Source of the DNA: Sphingomonas oleivorans
GTDB taxonomy: Bacteria; Pseudomonadota; Alphaproteobacteria; Sphingomonadales; Sphingomonadaceae
Assembly: GCF_003050615.1 (NCBI RefSeq)
Contig: NZ_NWBU01000004.1
Span: 496,001 to 560,000, forward strand
DNA: 64,000 nucleotides
Direction of reading: 5' to 3'
Positions within the stretch are counted from its first letter, which is position 1; every line of letters starts with the position of its first letter. The translations under genes were made by a program, and so were the position numbers. Of the stretch, positions 36,016-45,114 are shown one piece after another. The notes below the pieces were generated by a model. It made no database searches. It saw only the letters and a list, made by a program, of their open reading frames with translations, and had not been told where the DNA came from.

Positions 36016-36926
36016 CCAGGAATCCCGGCCTGCCCTTCGATGCGGCCGCGATCGAGGCGCTCCATGTCGACGATAGCGAAATCGAGCGGGACATAGCCGC
36101 CTTCACGGCGCATCCGCTGCCCGAGGGTCGGGAGCGCGCGAATTGGCTGCTCGAGGCGATCGCCTGCATGGATCTGACGACGCTCGCGGGCGACGACACG
36201 CCCGAGCGCGTCGAGCAGCTCTGCGCGCGCGCCCGCGCACCGCTCCCGCCCACGCTGCTACAGGCGCTCGGCCTTGCGCCCGGCATGCTCAAGACGGGCG
36301 CGGTCTGCGTCTATCATGCGATGATCGCGCCTGCGCTCACCGCGCTCGCGGGCAGCGATATTCCCGTCGCAGCGGTCTCGGCCGGATTTCCGGCGGGCCT
36401 TTCGCCGCTTTCGACACGGATCGCCGAAGTCACGGAATCGGCCGCGGCAGGTGCTGCCGAGATCGACATCGTCATCCAGCGCCGTCACGCGCTCAGCGGC
36501 GACTGGCGGACGCTCTATGACGAGGTTCGCGCCTTCCGCGAGGCCGCTGGGCAAGCGCATGTGAAGGCGATCCTCGCCACCGGCGAGCTGGGCACGGCGA
36601 CACGCATCGCCCGCGCCTCGCTCGTCTGCATCATGGCCGGCGCCGATTTCATCAAGACATCGACGGGCATGGAGAAGGTCAACGCCACGCTGCCGGCGGG
36701 CCTCGTCATGCTGCGCATCATCCGCGACCATGCCACGCGAACGGGCATCCGGATCGGCTTCAAGCCGGCCGGCGGGATCGCGTCCGCCGATCAGGCGCTC
36801 GCCTGGCTGATGCTCGTGCGGCAGGAATTGGGGGAGGAATGGCTCACGCCCGATCTGTTCCGTTTCGGCGCATCGCGGCTGCTCGACGATGTCGAACGGC
36901 ATCTCGAGGCGCATGTCGCGGCATGA
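36012..36926 (+). CDS. deoC: Deoxyribose-phosphate aldolase
   Basis: 304 residues; cleaves deoxyribose-5-phosphate to acetaldehyde and glyceraldehyde-3-phosphate. The Schiff-base lysine is in GADFIKTSTGMEKVNATLP, and the proton relay Lys in RIGFKPAGGIASADQAL; the acidic DIVIQRRHAL region is also present. It is longer than the 250-residue E. coli enzyme because of an N-terminal helical extension. A phosphopentomutase (deoB) would be needed to supply its substrate and is not in the window. Confidence 0.95.
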   Translation: MTRNPGLPFDAAAIEALHVDDSEIERDIAAFTAHPLPEGRERANWLLEAIACMDLTTLAGDDTPERVEQLCARARAPLPPTLLQALGLAPGMLKTGAVCVYHAMIAPALTALAGSDIPVAAVSAGFPAGLSPLSTRIAEVTESAAAGAAEIDIVIQRRHALSGDWRTLYDEVRAFREAAGQAHVKAILATGELGTATRIARASLVCIMAGADFIKTSTGMEKVNATLPAGLVMLRIIRDHATRTGIRIGFKPAGGIASADQALAWLMLVRQELGEEWLTPDLFRFGASRLLDDVERHLEAHVAA

Positions 36927-37001
36927 CACCCCCGATTCGGGTGGCTCTTGCCCGGAGCACGGCCTTTTGTCACATTTCTCCCATGCAGCGAGGATGATGC
37001 G

Positions 37002-37742
37002 ATGATGCAGGCGGACGGCGTGGTAGCGAGAAGCGCGGAACCCGGTGTCCGCGCGGTCACTCTCCCGGCACGGCCCGAACCGATCCGCCTCTCGCCCGAC
37101 GACACCGCCATCGTCGTGATCGACATGCAGAATGCCTATGCCTCGCCGGGCGGCTATCTCGACCTGGCGGGCTTTGACATTTCGGGCGCCGCCGCCGTCA
37201 TCGACCGCATTGCCACCGTGCTCGACGTCGCGCACGCCGCCGGCCTTCCGATCATCTATTTCCAAAATGGCTGGGATGCGGATTATGTCGAGGCCGGCGG
37301 CCCCGGCTCGCCAAATTATCACAAGTCCAACGCGCTCAAGACGATGCGCCGCCGCCCCGAGCTTCAGGGCAAGCTGCTCGCGCGCGGTACATGGGATTAT
37401 GCGCTGGTCGATCGGCTGAAGCCCCGGCCCGGCGATATCGAGCTGCACAAGACGCGCTATTCCGGCTTCTTCAATTCGCAGCTCGATAGCGTGCTGCGCG
37501 CGCGCGGCATCCGCAATCTGATATTTGTCGGCATCGCCACCAATGTCTGCGTCGAATCCACGCTGCGCGACGGCTTCTTCCTCGAATATTTCGGCGTGAT
37601 GCTGGAAGATGCGACGCATCAGGCTGGCCCCTCCTTCCTGCAGCAGGCCACCGTCTACAATGTCGAGACCTTCTTCGGCTGGGTCTCGACGGTAGCCGAT
37701 TTCTGCGGCAGTTTCGGACAGTTGCCGCAAGAGGAGGCCTGA
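37002..37742 (+). CDS. rutB: Ureidoacrylate amidohydrolase
   Basis: About 246 residues, isochorismatase-like fold. The catalytic Asp is in [13 protein letters not shown], the Lys in [20 protein letters not shown], and the nucleophile Cys in [22 protein letters not shown], all features of RutB. It hydrolyses the ring-opened ureidoacrylate product of RutA to aminoacrylate, CO2 and ammonia. An ATG one codon later, or one 54 bases earlier, is possible. It opens the rut gene set 75 bases after deoC, separated by a small hairpin (CACCC/GGGTG). Confidence 0.95.
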   Translation: MMQADGVVARSAEPGVRAVTLPARPEPIRLSPDDTAIVVIDMQNAYASPGGYLDLAGFDISGAAAVIDRIATVLDVAHAAGLPIIYFQNGWDADYVEAGGPGSPNYHKSNALKTMRRRPELQGKLLARGTWDYALVDRLKPRPGDIELHKTRYSGFFNSQLDSVLRARGIRNLIFVGIATNVCVESTLRDGFFLEYFGVMLEDATHQAGPSFLQQATVYNVETFFGWVSTVADFCGSFGQLPQEEA

Positions 37743-37747
37743 TCCGC

Positions 37748-38140
37748 ATGCCCATGACGCCGATCGTCCCGCTTGGCTCCGCGCCTCCCATCGCCCCCTA
37801 TTCGCCGGGCACGAAGGCGGACGGCGTGATCTATGTCGCCGGCACGCTGGCGCTGACGCCCGATGGCCAGGCCGCCCATGTCGGCGACGCCGCCGCCCAG
37901 ACGCGTCAGATATTGGAGACGATCAAATCGGTGATCGAGGCCGGCGGCGGCACCATGGCCGATGTCGCCTTCAACCATATCTTCCTGAAGGATTGGGCCG
38001 ATTATGCCGCGATGAATATGGTCTATGCCGAATATTTTCCGGGCGACAAGCCTGCCCGCTACTGCATCCAATGCGGTCTCGTCCGTGCCGAATGCCTCGT
38101 CGAGATCGCCAGCATCGCCCATGTCGGGAGCGGCAATTGA
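37748..38140 (+). CDS. rutC: 3-aminoacrylate deaminase RutC (RidA family)
   Basis: 130 residues of the YjgF/RidA fold: [44 protein letters not shown], and the conserved Arg and Glu near the end ([23 protein letters not shown]). In the rut pathway it helps convert 3-aminoacrylate to malonic semialdehyde. It is 5 bases after rutB and overlaps rutD. Confidence 0.95.
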   Translation: MPMTPIVPLGSAPPIAPYSPGTKADGVIYVAGTLALTPDGQAAHVGDAAAQTRQILETIKSVIEAGGGTMADVAFNHIFLKDWADYAAMNMVYAEYFPGDKPARYCIQCGLVRAECLVEIASIAHVGSGN

Positions 38141-38973
38141 AGGCCGAGAGCGGCTATATCGACGGACTTTATTTTGAGATTATGGGCTGTCGCGACACGC
38201 ATGCCGCGACGTTGATCCTCTCCTCGGGGCTGGGCGGCTCGGCCAATTATTGGGCGCCCAATGTCACCGAGCTCGGCAAGCGCTATCGCCTTCTCCTCTA
38301 CGATCATCGCGGCACCGGGCGCAGCGCCCCCCATCTGCCTGCCCCCTGCACGGTGGATGGCATGGCGGCCGATATAATCACGCTGATGGACGGGCTCGAT
38401 ATCGATCGCGCGCATCTGGTCGGCCATGCCGCAGGCGGGCTGATGGGGCTGTCGATCGCGCTCGACATGCCGGAACGCCTGACCAGCCTCGTCGTCGTCA
38501 ATGGCTGGGCGAAGGCCGATCCGCATTTCCTGCGCTGCTTCGAAACGCGGCTCGCTCTGCTGCGCGACAGCGGCCCACGCGCCTATCTGCGCGCCCAGCC
38601 CATCTTTCTCTATCCGGCGCCCTGGATCTCGGCGAACAGCGATCGGCTCGATGCGGAAGAGAAGGTGCACCTTGCCCATTTCCCCCCGATCGACACGATC
38701 GAGCGCCGCATCGCGGCACTCGCCGCCTTCGACATTAGCGATCGGCTGGATCAGATCGGCGTGCCGCTGCTCGCGCTGGCGGCGGCGGACGACATGCTCG
38801 TGCCTGCGCCCTGCTCGGCCCGGCTCGCCGCCGCCGTGCCCGGCGCCGCGCTCGCCACCATGCCCGGGGGCGGCCATGCCTGCAACGTCACCAAGCCCGC
38901 CATGTTCGACAGCCTTGTGCTCGATTTCCTGGCGCGCAGCGAGCGCCGGTCGATGTCCGCGCTGGCGGGCTGA
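38137..38973 (+). CDS. rutD: RutD-like alpha/beta hydrolase
   Basis: About 278 residues. The core is [32 protein letters not shown] and, at the nucleophile elbow, [20 protein letters not shown]. The elbow reads G-H-A-A-G, so the usual Ser is Ala, as in RutD proteins, which act on aminoacrylate without a classical triad. The late His is in [13 protein letters not shown]. The start is a TTG overlapping the rutC stop as TTGA with GGGAG upstream; no upstream ATG fits without large overlap. Confidence 0.9.
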   Translation: MKAESGYIDGLYFEIMGCRDTHAATLILSSGLGGSANYWAPNVTELGKRYRLLLYDHRGTGRSAPHLPAPCTVDGMAADIITLMDGLDIDRAHLVGHAAGGLMGLSIALDMPERLTSLVVVNGWAKADPHFLRCFETRLALLRDSGPRAYLRAQPIFLYPAPWISANSDRLDAEEKVHLAHFPPIDTIERRIAALAAFDISDRLDQIGVPLLALAAADDMLVPAPCSARLAAAVPGAALATMPGGGHACNVTKPAMFDSLVLDFLARSERRSMSALAG

Positions 38974-39000
38974 ACGTCTTTCGAGGAAGGGTCGCAATCA

Positions 39001-40074
39001 ATGCAAGTCGGCGTTTTCGTTCCCATCGGCAATAATGGCTGGCTGATTTCGGAAACGTCGCCGCAATATATGCCGACCTTCGATCTCAACCGGCGCATCG
39101 CCGAGCGCGCGGAACATTATGGCCTCGATTTCCTGCTCTCGATGATCAAGCTGCGCGGCTTCGGCGGAAAGACCGAATTCTGGGAATATAATCTGGAAAG
39201 CTTCACGCTGATGGCCGGGCTCGCCGCCGTCACGGAGAAGATCCGCATCTTCGCCACCGCCGCCACGCTCACCACGCCCCCCGCCATCGCTGCGCGCATG
39301 GCGTCGACCATCGACAGCATCAGCCATGGCCGCTTCGGCCTCAATCTCATCACCGGCTGGCAGAAGGCGGAATATGATCAGATGGGGCTGTGGCCCGGCG
39401 ACGAGCATTTCCGCCGCCGCTACGACTATCTGTCCGAATATGCCCAGATATTGCGTGATCTCTGGGCGACGGGCGTGTCGGACTTCAAGGGCCGATATTT
39501 CCAGATGGAGGATTGCCGCGTCCGCCCCGTGCCGCAGGGCGAGATGAAGATCATCTGCGCCGGAAGCTCGGACGAGGGGCTCGCCTTCTCCGCCCGCTAT
39601 GCCGATTATGCCTTCTGCCTCGGCAAGGGCCTCAACACGCCGACCGCCTTCGCCTTCAACAATGAACGCCTCGCCGCCGCCACCGCCAAGACGGGGCGCG
39701 ACGTGTCCGTCTTCGTGCTGATGATGGTGATCGCCGAGGAGACGGACGAGGCCGCGCTCGCCAAATGGGAATATTATCGCGCGGGCGTCGATCGGGATGC
39801 GATCGCCTGGCTCGCCGAACAGGGCGCCGCCGACAAGGCCAACACGACCACCAATGTCCGCCAGCTCGCCGATCCGGCCTCGGCGGTGAACCTCAACATG
39901 GGCACGATCGTCGGCTCTTATGCGAGCGTCGCCGCCATGCTCGACGAGGTCGCCACCGTCCCCGGCACGGGCGGCATATTGCTCACCTTCGACGATTTCG
40001 TCGAAGGGATCGAGAAGTTCGGCAGCCGCATCCAGCCCCTGATGAAAAGCCGCGCGCATGTGAGCGCGGCCTAA
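39001..40074 (+). CDS. rutA: Pyrimidine oxygenase RutA
   Basis: 357 residues, bacterial luciferase-like flavin monooxygenase fold. It begins [22 protein letters not shown], with [21 protein letters not shown] and [13 protein letters not shown] typical of RutA, which opens uracil or thymine at the N3-C4 side using FMNH2 and O2. A flavin reductase (RutF) is needed but not present here. GAGGAAGGG lies upstream. It is the last gene of the block, so the order rutB-C-D-A differs from the E. coli order, where rutA is first. Confidence 0.96.
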   Translation: MQVGVFVPIGNNGWLISETSPQYMPTFDLNRRIAERAEHYGLDFLLSMIKLRGFGGKTEFWEYNLESFTLMAGLAAVTEKIRIFATAATLTTPPAIAARMASTIDSISHGRFGLNLITGWQKAEYDQMGLWPGDEHFRRRYDYLSEYAQILRDLWATGVSDFKGRYFQMEDCRVRPVPQGEMKIICAGSSDEGLAFSARYADYAFCLGKGLNTPTAFAFNNERLAAATAKTGRDVSVFVLMMVIAEETDEAALAKWEYYRAGVDRDAIAWLAEQGAADKANTTTNVRQLADPASAVNLNMGTIVGSYASVAAMLDEVATVPGTGGILLTFDDFVEGIEKFGSRIQPLMKSRAHVSAA

Positions 40075-40116
40075 GGCCTCTCGTCGCCGCCACGAAAGCC
40101 GGGACGACGGAGTTAT

Positions 40117-40500
40117 TCACATACAGCCATGCGCCTGCGCCCGCATCCGCCAGTTGATGCCATGGCCGCCCATCAAGAGCAGGCTTCCCGCCACCGTCAG
40201 CCCCGTCTCCCATATTTCGCCCCGCCCCGGCAGCAGCGCCACCGTAAGCAGCGCCACGCCTGCGCCGCCCAGCAGCGTCGGCAAGGGCGTGCCATGCACG
40301 CGCCAACCCCCGAGAAAAGCGAGCGCCGCAAAAGGAATGACGAAACCCAGCGCCAGATAATGAAAACTCTCCGGCAGCCGCAGCATGTTCGTGAAGGCCG
40401 GCAGAAGCGCGATGGCGAGCGGCAGGATCAGGCAATGGACCAGGCACAGCAGCGATGCCGCCATAGCCGCACCTTCCAGCAAATTGGTCCGTTTCTCCAT
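40117..40500 (-). CDS. MerC-domain membrane protein
   Basis: About 127 residues from the ATG at 40500. The first helix holds MAASLLCLVHCLILPLAIALL, with the Cys-x3-Cys style pair (CLVHC) characteristic of MerC, and three further hydrophobic segments follow (FVIPFAALAFLGGW, GGAGVALLTVALLPG, TVAGSLLLMGGHG). MerC proteins transport mercury or other metals. No merR, merT, merP or merA is nearby, so mercury resistance is not supported; zinc or another metal is possible. A striking palindrome lies 30 bases upstream. Confidence 0.8.
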   Translation of the reverse strand: MEKRTNLLEGAAMAASLLCLVHCLILPLAIALLPAFTNMLRLPESFHYLALGFVIPFAALAFLGGWRVHGTPLPTLLGGAGVALLTVALLPGRGEIWETGLTVAGSLLLMGGHGINWRMRAQAHGCM

Positions 40501-40529
40501 CGCCTCATTCTCCCATGCGGCCAATCCGG

Positions 40530-40563
40530 CCGTTCATGATACGGTATAAAGTATCATGAACGG
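40530..40563 (-). promoter_or_regulatory. 13-bp perfect palindrome over the merC-like promoter (candidate metalloregulator site)
   Basis: CCGTTCATGATAC at 40530-40542 and GTATCATGAACGG at 40551-40563 are exact complements with an 8-base centre. On the minus strand the centre, TTTATACC, could be part of a -10 box. It lies 30 bases before the MerC-like start codon. The position and symmetry fit a Zur-, Fur- or MerR-type operator, but I cannot say which. Confidence 0.65.
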
Positions 40564-40574
40564 AAAAAGGCAAT

Positions 40575-40605
40575 GCCGTCGCCCCATTTTCTCCGGGGCG
40601 ACGGC
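40575..40605 (-). terminator. Hairpin terminator after the superoxide dismutase gene
   Basis: An 11-bp stem, GCCGTCGCCCC with GGGGCGACGGC, starts 18 bases after the sod stop codon. On the minus strand CTTTTTCC follows a few bases later. It separates sod from the merC-like promoter. Confidence 0.75.
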
Positions 40606-40622
40606 TTATCAGGCAGGAAGGC

Positions 40623-41348
40623 TCAGCGCCTGGCCGCCGCGAAACGGCGCGACACCTCGGCCCAATCGACCACCTTCCACCAGGCTTCGAGATAATCGCC
40701 GCGCCGGTTATTGTAGGTCAGATAATAAGCATGTTCCCACACATCATTGCCCAGCACGGGCAGACCCTTCACCGCCGCCACGTCCATCAGCGGATTGTCC
40801 TGATTGGGCGTCGACGTGATGGCGAGCTTGCCGTCCGCGCCGACGATCAGCCACACCCAGCCCGAACCGAACTGCTTGGTGCCGGCCTCCTTGAACGCCG
40901 CCTTGAACTTGTCGAGCGAGCCGAAGCTGGCCTCGATCGCGGCCGCTAGCGCGCCCGACGGCGCGCCGCTCTTCGCCGGCGCGGTCATCGTCTTCCAGTA
41001 GAATGTGTGGTTCCAATGGCCGCCGGCATTGTTGCGCACCACCGTCGGCAGCGTGCCCGCCTTGGCGACGAGTTGCTCCAACGTCTGCCCCTGCAGCGCC
41101 GGATCGGCCGTCACCGCCTTGTTGAGCGCGTCGACATAGGCCTGATGATGCTTGTCATGATGCAGCTTCATCGTCGCCTCGTCGATCACGGGCGCCAGCG
41201 CATCATAGGCATAAGGAAGCGGCGCGAGCGAAAAGGGGCCCGCGACGGGCGCCGTGGCGGGCGCAGGCGCCGCCTGCGCAAAGGCCGGCGCGGTCGCCAG
41301 CGTAGCGGTCGCGATCGCGAGGCCGGCGAAAAGGGCTTTCACGGTCAT
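40623..41348 (-). CDS. Exported superoxide dismutase, Mn-type
   Basis: About 241 residues. AAGGA lies 6 bases before the ATG at 41348, which gives a signal peptide ([23 protein letters not shown]). The metal ligands are His in [17 protein letters not shown], His in [10 protein letters not shown], and Asp/His in [13 protein letters not shown] ahead of the second His and NQDNPL later (outer-sphere Gln in the C-terminal domain) are the Mn-SOD pattern; Fe-SODs have AAQ and no late Gln. So a periplasmic Mn or cambialistic enzyme is likely. It is flanked by the PhoD gene upstream and the MerC-like gene downstream. Confidence 0.93.
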   Translation of the reverse strand: MTVKALFAGLAIATATLATAPAFAQAAPAPATAPVAGPFSLAPLPYAYDALAPVIDEATMKLHHDKHHQAYVDALNKAVTADPALQGQTLEQLVAKAGTLPTVVRNNAGGHWNHTFYWKTMTAPAKSGAPSGALAAAIEASFGSLDKFKAAFKEAGTKQFGSGWVWLIVGADGKLAITSTPNQDNPLMDVAAVKGLPVLGNDVWEHAYYLTYNNRRGDYLEAWWKVVDWAEVSRRFAAARR

Positions 41349-41424
41349 CTTCATTCCTTCATGCCTGTAACAAGGGTCTGGACGTTTAACCGGCACGACA
41401 TCCGCCATCTCCCGCGATAGCGCG

Positions 41425-42996
41425 TCAAGCCGTGACGAGCGCGGGCTTGCCCCGCTCCACCGCAAGCGTCGTCCGCGTCGAGATCTGGCCGCCCGGCTCA
41501 TGCACCTTGTCGACCACGCGGAACGCGCTGCTCCACTGGTCGGGCGTCACCTCGCAGAGCAGATAGCCGCGCTGGTCGTTGGAAAATTTGAGGAAGGGAT
41601 TGTCGGCCATGATCCGCTCCGCGCCCGAGCGCTTGTCGCTGCCGCTGCCACCCGAGCTGATCGAGGTGCTGACGAACTCGACCGCCACCGCCTCGTCCGT
41701 ACCGTTTCGCGTGCGCAGCTCGCCCGCGAAATTCTGATGCTCGTCGCCGGTCAAGGCGACGACATTGCCGAGCCCCTTGAGCGAGGCGAACAGCCGCTCG
41801 CGGGGGCTGTCATAGCCGCCCCAGCTATCCATGTTGCGGATCGGCGCGGGCTCGTCCCCCGTGCGCCGGTCGAGCGGCATCATCATGATCTGCTGCGCCA
41901 GCGCGTTCCAGCGCGCGCCGCCCTGCCGCAGGTTTTGGGCGAGCCATTTCTCCTGGCCGTCGCCCAGCACGGTCGCCCGCCCATCGGCAACATCCGCGCA
42001 AATCGGCTTGAAGCCATCGTCGCAGGGCTGGTCCGAACGGAATTGTCGCGTATCGAGGAAATGCATGTCGAGCAGATTGCCGAAGCGCGCGCGACGATAG
42101 AGCTGGATCGCATTGCCCGCCGGGAAAGAGGAACGGCGCAGCGGCATATGCTCATAATAGGCCTGGAACGCGGCCGCGCGGCGCAGCGCGAACAGCTCGG
42201 CCGGCGCCCCGCTCTTGCCCCAGCCGTCGATATTCTGCACCCAGTTGTTCTGCACCTCATGATCGTCGAAGGTCGCGAAGAAGGCAGCCGAGGCATGGGC
42301 CGCCTGCAGATCCGGATCCATCTTGGTCTGGGCGTAGCGGCGGCGATAATCGCCGATCGTCAGGCAGTCGCCGCCCTGATAGGTGCGGACGAATTGCTTG
42401 AGCCTGCCGTCCCAACCGATCCCGATCGGCGCGCTGCGGGATTCGTAGATGTAATCGCCATAATGATAGACGAAGTCGATCTCCTCGGCGGCGAGGTGAC
42501 GATAGGCGGTATAGAGCCCATCCTCATAATGCTGGCATCCCGCCACGCCGAAGCGCAGCCGATCGATCGCGGCGCCATTGGCCGGCAGGGTCTTCGCCCG
42601 GCCACGCACCGTCCGCTCGCGCCCGATCGAGAAGCGATACCAATAAGGCCGCCCCGGCTCGAGCCCCGTCACCTCGACATGCACGGCATGGCCCAGCTCC
42701 GGCCGGGCGATCGCCTCGCCCTTCTGGATGATGTTGCGGAACGGCTCCTCGGTCGCGATCTCCCAGGTCACGGGCATCGGCGCGATCGGCATGCCGCCAT
42801 GTTCGGCGAGCGGATCGGGCGCGAGCCGCGTCCAGATCACGAAGCCGTCGGGCGAGGGGTCGCCCGATGCGATGCCCAGCCGGAAGGGATAGTCCGCGAA
42901 GAGCTGTTGCGCGCGCACAATGGCCGGCGCGCCCAGCAAGGCCGCTCCGCCAATCGCGCCGCCGATCAAGCCGCGCCTGCTGATGCCGTTGGTCAT
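41425..42996 (-). CDS. phoD: PhoD-type alkaline phosphatase/phosphodiesterase
   Basis: About 523 residues. The N-terminus is a Tat signal with twin arginines ([20 protein letters not shown]), as expected for this folded, metal-loaded enzyme. Active-site segments include [42 protein letters not shown] and [14 protein letters not shown]. Such enzymes release phosphate from organic phosphodiesters and monoesters in the periplasm, using Ca/Fe. The ATG at 42996 has GGGGAAA upstream. No Pho box is evident to my eye in the short gap before it. Confidence 0.92.
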   Translation of the reverse strand: MTNGISRRGLIGGAIGGAALLGAPAIVRAQQLFADYPFRLGIASGDPSPDGFVIWTRLAPDPLAEHGGMPIAPMPVTWEIATEEPFRNIIQKGEAIARPELGHAVHVEVTGLEPGRPYWYRFSIGRERTVRGRAKTLPANGAAIDRLRFGVAGCQHYEDGLYTAYRHLAAEEIDFVYHYGDYIYESRSAPIGIGWDGRLKQFVRTYQGGDCLTIGDYRRRYAQTKMDPDLQAAHASAAFFATFDDHEVQNNWVQNIDGWGKSGAPAELFALRRAAAFQAYYEHMPLRRSSFPAGNAIQLYRRARFGNLLDMHFLDTRQFRSDQPCDDGFKPICADVADGRATVLGDGQEKWLAQNLRQGGARWNALAQQIMMMPLDRRTGDEPAPIRNMDSWGGYDSPRERLFASLKGLGNVVALTGDEHQNFAGELRTRNGTDEAVAVEFVSTSISSGGSGSDKRSGAERIMADNPFLKFSNDQRGYLLCEVTPDQWSSAFRVVDKVHEPGGQISTRTTLAVERGKPALVTA

Positions 42997-43075
42997 GCTT
43001 TTCCCCCGATTTCCGATTTCGCCCGGCCTGCGCCGAAATGGCGACATGATGGTTACAGCGGCTATTTGACGCCCT

Positions 43076-44989
43076 CTATCTGACTATCGCGTCCACCGTA
43101 CCGCTCGTCACGGCATGATAGCCACTGCGCGCGCCGGCATAGATGCGCCGCGCGATCGGCGGGCCCCAGCCCTCCTCCTTCATCAGCGCGGCGAACAGCG
43201 GCGCCACGAACTTGCGCCGTCCCTGCTCGGTCAGGAAGCGTTCGACCGAGGGCACCGCGGGATCATGATGGTTCGCCACCGCGAGCATCAGCCAGGCGAA
43301 GCGTATCTCGCTATTGCCCGTCCGCGACAGCCCATATTGGCGGTCGATCGCATCGAGCTGCGCGGTCGTCAGCCTGCGCGGCAGGCTGGCGAGGAAGCGC
43401 ACGCGCTCCTGCGTCGTCCAGCCCGCCCAGCCCGTCGCCTCCGCCACCTTGGCGCCTACCGAAAAGGCCTTCGCCTCGGCATCGACAATCGCGAAGGCAT
43501 CCGAGCGGACATGCACCGCATTGTCCGGCAGCCCCGGCTGATAGACCCAGCGGTCGAGCCCGATCTGCGCCTCCAGCACCCGATCGCCCCGGATCAGATT
43601 GGCGCGCAGGTCGGCAAGGAAGCCCGCGCTCGTCTGCGGCTTGAAGGCGAAGCGATCGAAATAGGACCAAAGATAGGCATCGAACCTTTCGCGCCCCACC
43701 GCCGCCTCGATCGTGCGCAGGAAGGTCGCACCCTTCTCATAGGCGACGTCGGTCATGCCCTCGTCGGGATCGCGCCCGACAAGATCGAGGTGCAGCCGGC
43801 TGTCGGGCGCGGCCATGCCGCCCGCCGCCGCGATCGCCGCCTGCATGTCGCTCCAGCCCAGATCCGCCAGCATCGCCGCGCGCGCCGGGCCATAGAGCGC
43901 CTCCATGATCCGGTTCTCGAAATAGACGGTGAAGCCCTCGTTCAGCCAGAAATCATTCCATGTCGCATTGGTGACGAGATTGCCCGACCAGCTATGCGCC
44001 AACTCATGCGCGACGAGGCTGACGAGCGAGCGATCGCCCGCCAGGATGGTCGGCGTGGCGAAGGTCAGGCGCGGATTCTCCATGCCGCCGAAGGGGAAGG
44101 AGGGCGGCAGGACGAGCAGATCGTAACGCCCCCAGCGATAGGGACCGTAAAGGCTCTCCGCCGCCTCGACCATCTTCTCGACATCGACCAGTTCGGACGC
44201 GGAGCGCTCGAGCATCGCCGGCTCGGTATAGACGCCGGTGCGCGTACCGAGCGGGCGGAAGGCGATGTCGCCCACCGCCAGCGCGATCAGATAGGGCGCC
44301 ACCGGCTTGTCCATGCGGAAGCGATAGGCCTTGCGCCCAGGCCCTGCCGGCTCGCCCTCGGGCGTCAGCATCTGCGCGCTCATCACCGCGCGGAGGTCCG
44401 CCGGCACGGTCAGCCGCGCCTCCCAGGTCTGTCGGATGCCGGGGCTGTCCTGCGTCGGGATCCAGGTCCGGTTGAGGATCGCCTCGCCCTGGCTGAACAG
44501 ATAGGGCCGCTTCTTCCCCGCCGTCTGCTCCGGCGGCAACCATTGCAGCGCCGCGGCATCCGGCGCGGTTGCATAGCGCACGATGATCCGCCGCGCGCCG
44601 TTCAGCGTCACGCTGAGCGGGGCGCCCAGGATCGGATCGGCCGTCCCCAGCGAGAAAGGCAGCGGTCGTCCGCCCGCATCGGTAACGGCGGCGATCTCCA
44701 GCCCCTTGGTGTCGAGCAGGATCGTCCGCGCGCCCGGCGCCGCCACTATGTCCAGCGCCGCCATGCCCGACAGCCGCTTCGTATCGAAATCGACCGCCAG
44801 ATCGAGCGCCACATGCGTCACCCGCGCCTCGGCCGGCCGGGCAGAGCTGTGCACGTCGCGCGCATCCGGACTCGTCAGCACGGGCGCGCTCACCGGCGCC
44901 CTGTCCCCCGACAGCCTGTCCACCGGCTGGCATGCCGCAAGCAGCGCCGCCCCCATCGCCGCCAAGACGGCGCCGCTCTTCAATCCCAT
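43076..44989 (-). CDS. M1-family aminopeptidase lipoprotein
   Basis: About 637 residues. A lipobox (AALLAAC) near residue 20 predicts membrane anchoring. The substrate motif GGMENPRLTF and the zinc site VAHELAHSWSGNL with the third Glu in WLNEGFTVYFE are complete. The C-terminal all-helical part resembles leukotriene A4 hydrolase-type M1 enzymes. It trims N-terminal residues from peptides. A GTG six bases upstream (44995) is an alternative start. The neighbours phoD (same strand) and the MATE gene (divergent) share no obvious pathway. Confidence 0.93.
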   Translation of the reverse strand: MGLKSGAVLAAMGAALLAACQPVDRLSGDRAPVSAPVLTSPDARDVHSSARPAEARVTHVALDLAVDFDTKRLSGMAALDIVAAPGARTILLDTKGLEIAAVTDAGGRPLPFSLGTADPILGAPLSVTLNGARRIIVRYATAPDAAALQWLPPEQTAGKKRPYLFSQGEAILNRTWIPTQDSPGIRQTWEARLTVPADLRAVMSAQMLTPEGEPAGPGRKAYRFRMDKPVAPYLIALAVGDIAFRPLGTRTGVYTEPAMLERSASELVDVEKMVEAAESLYGPYRWGRYDLLVLPPSFPFGGMENPRLTFATPTILAGDRSLVSLVAHELAHSWSGNLVTNATWNDFWLNEGFTVYFENRIMEALYGPARAAMLADLGWSDMQAAIAAAGGMAAPDSRLHLDLVGRDPDEGMTDVAYEKGATFLRTIEAAVGRERFDAYLWSYFDRFAFKPQTSAGFLADLRANLIRGDRVLEAQIGLDRWVYQPGLPDNAVHVRSDAFAIVDAEAKAFSVGAKVAEATGWAGWTTQERVRFLASLPRRLTTAQLDAIDRQYGLSRTGNSEIRFAWLMLAVANHHDPAVPSVERFLTEQGRRKFVAPLFAALMKEEGWGPPIARRIYAGARSGYHAVTSGTVDAIVR

Positions 44990-45114
44990 CGTCACTTTCT
45001 TCCACCCGGCGCGGAGGATAGGCGCCGGCGGCGATCATCAGCACAATCGCGCGGATGGCAAGCGTTGCGCCACATTGCTTGACCGCGACCATCTGCTCCG
45101 GGCAACCGATCGCG

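Noticed and set aside
40117-40500. Mercury-resistance determinant
   Set aside because: Only a MerC-like protein is present; merR, merT, merP and merA are absent and the neighbours are SOD and rut genes.
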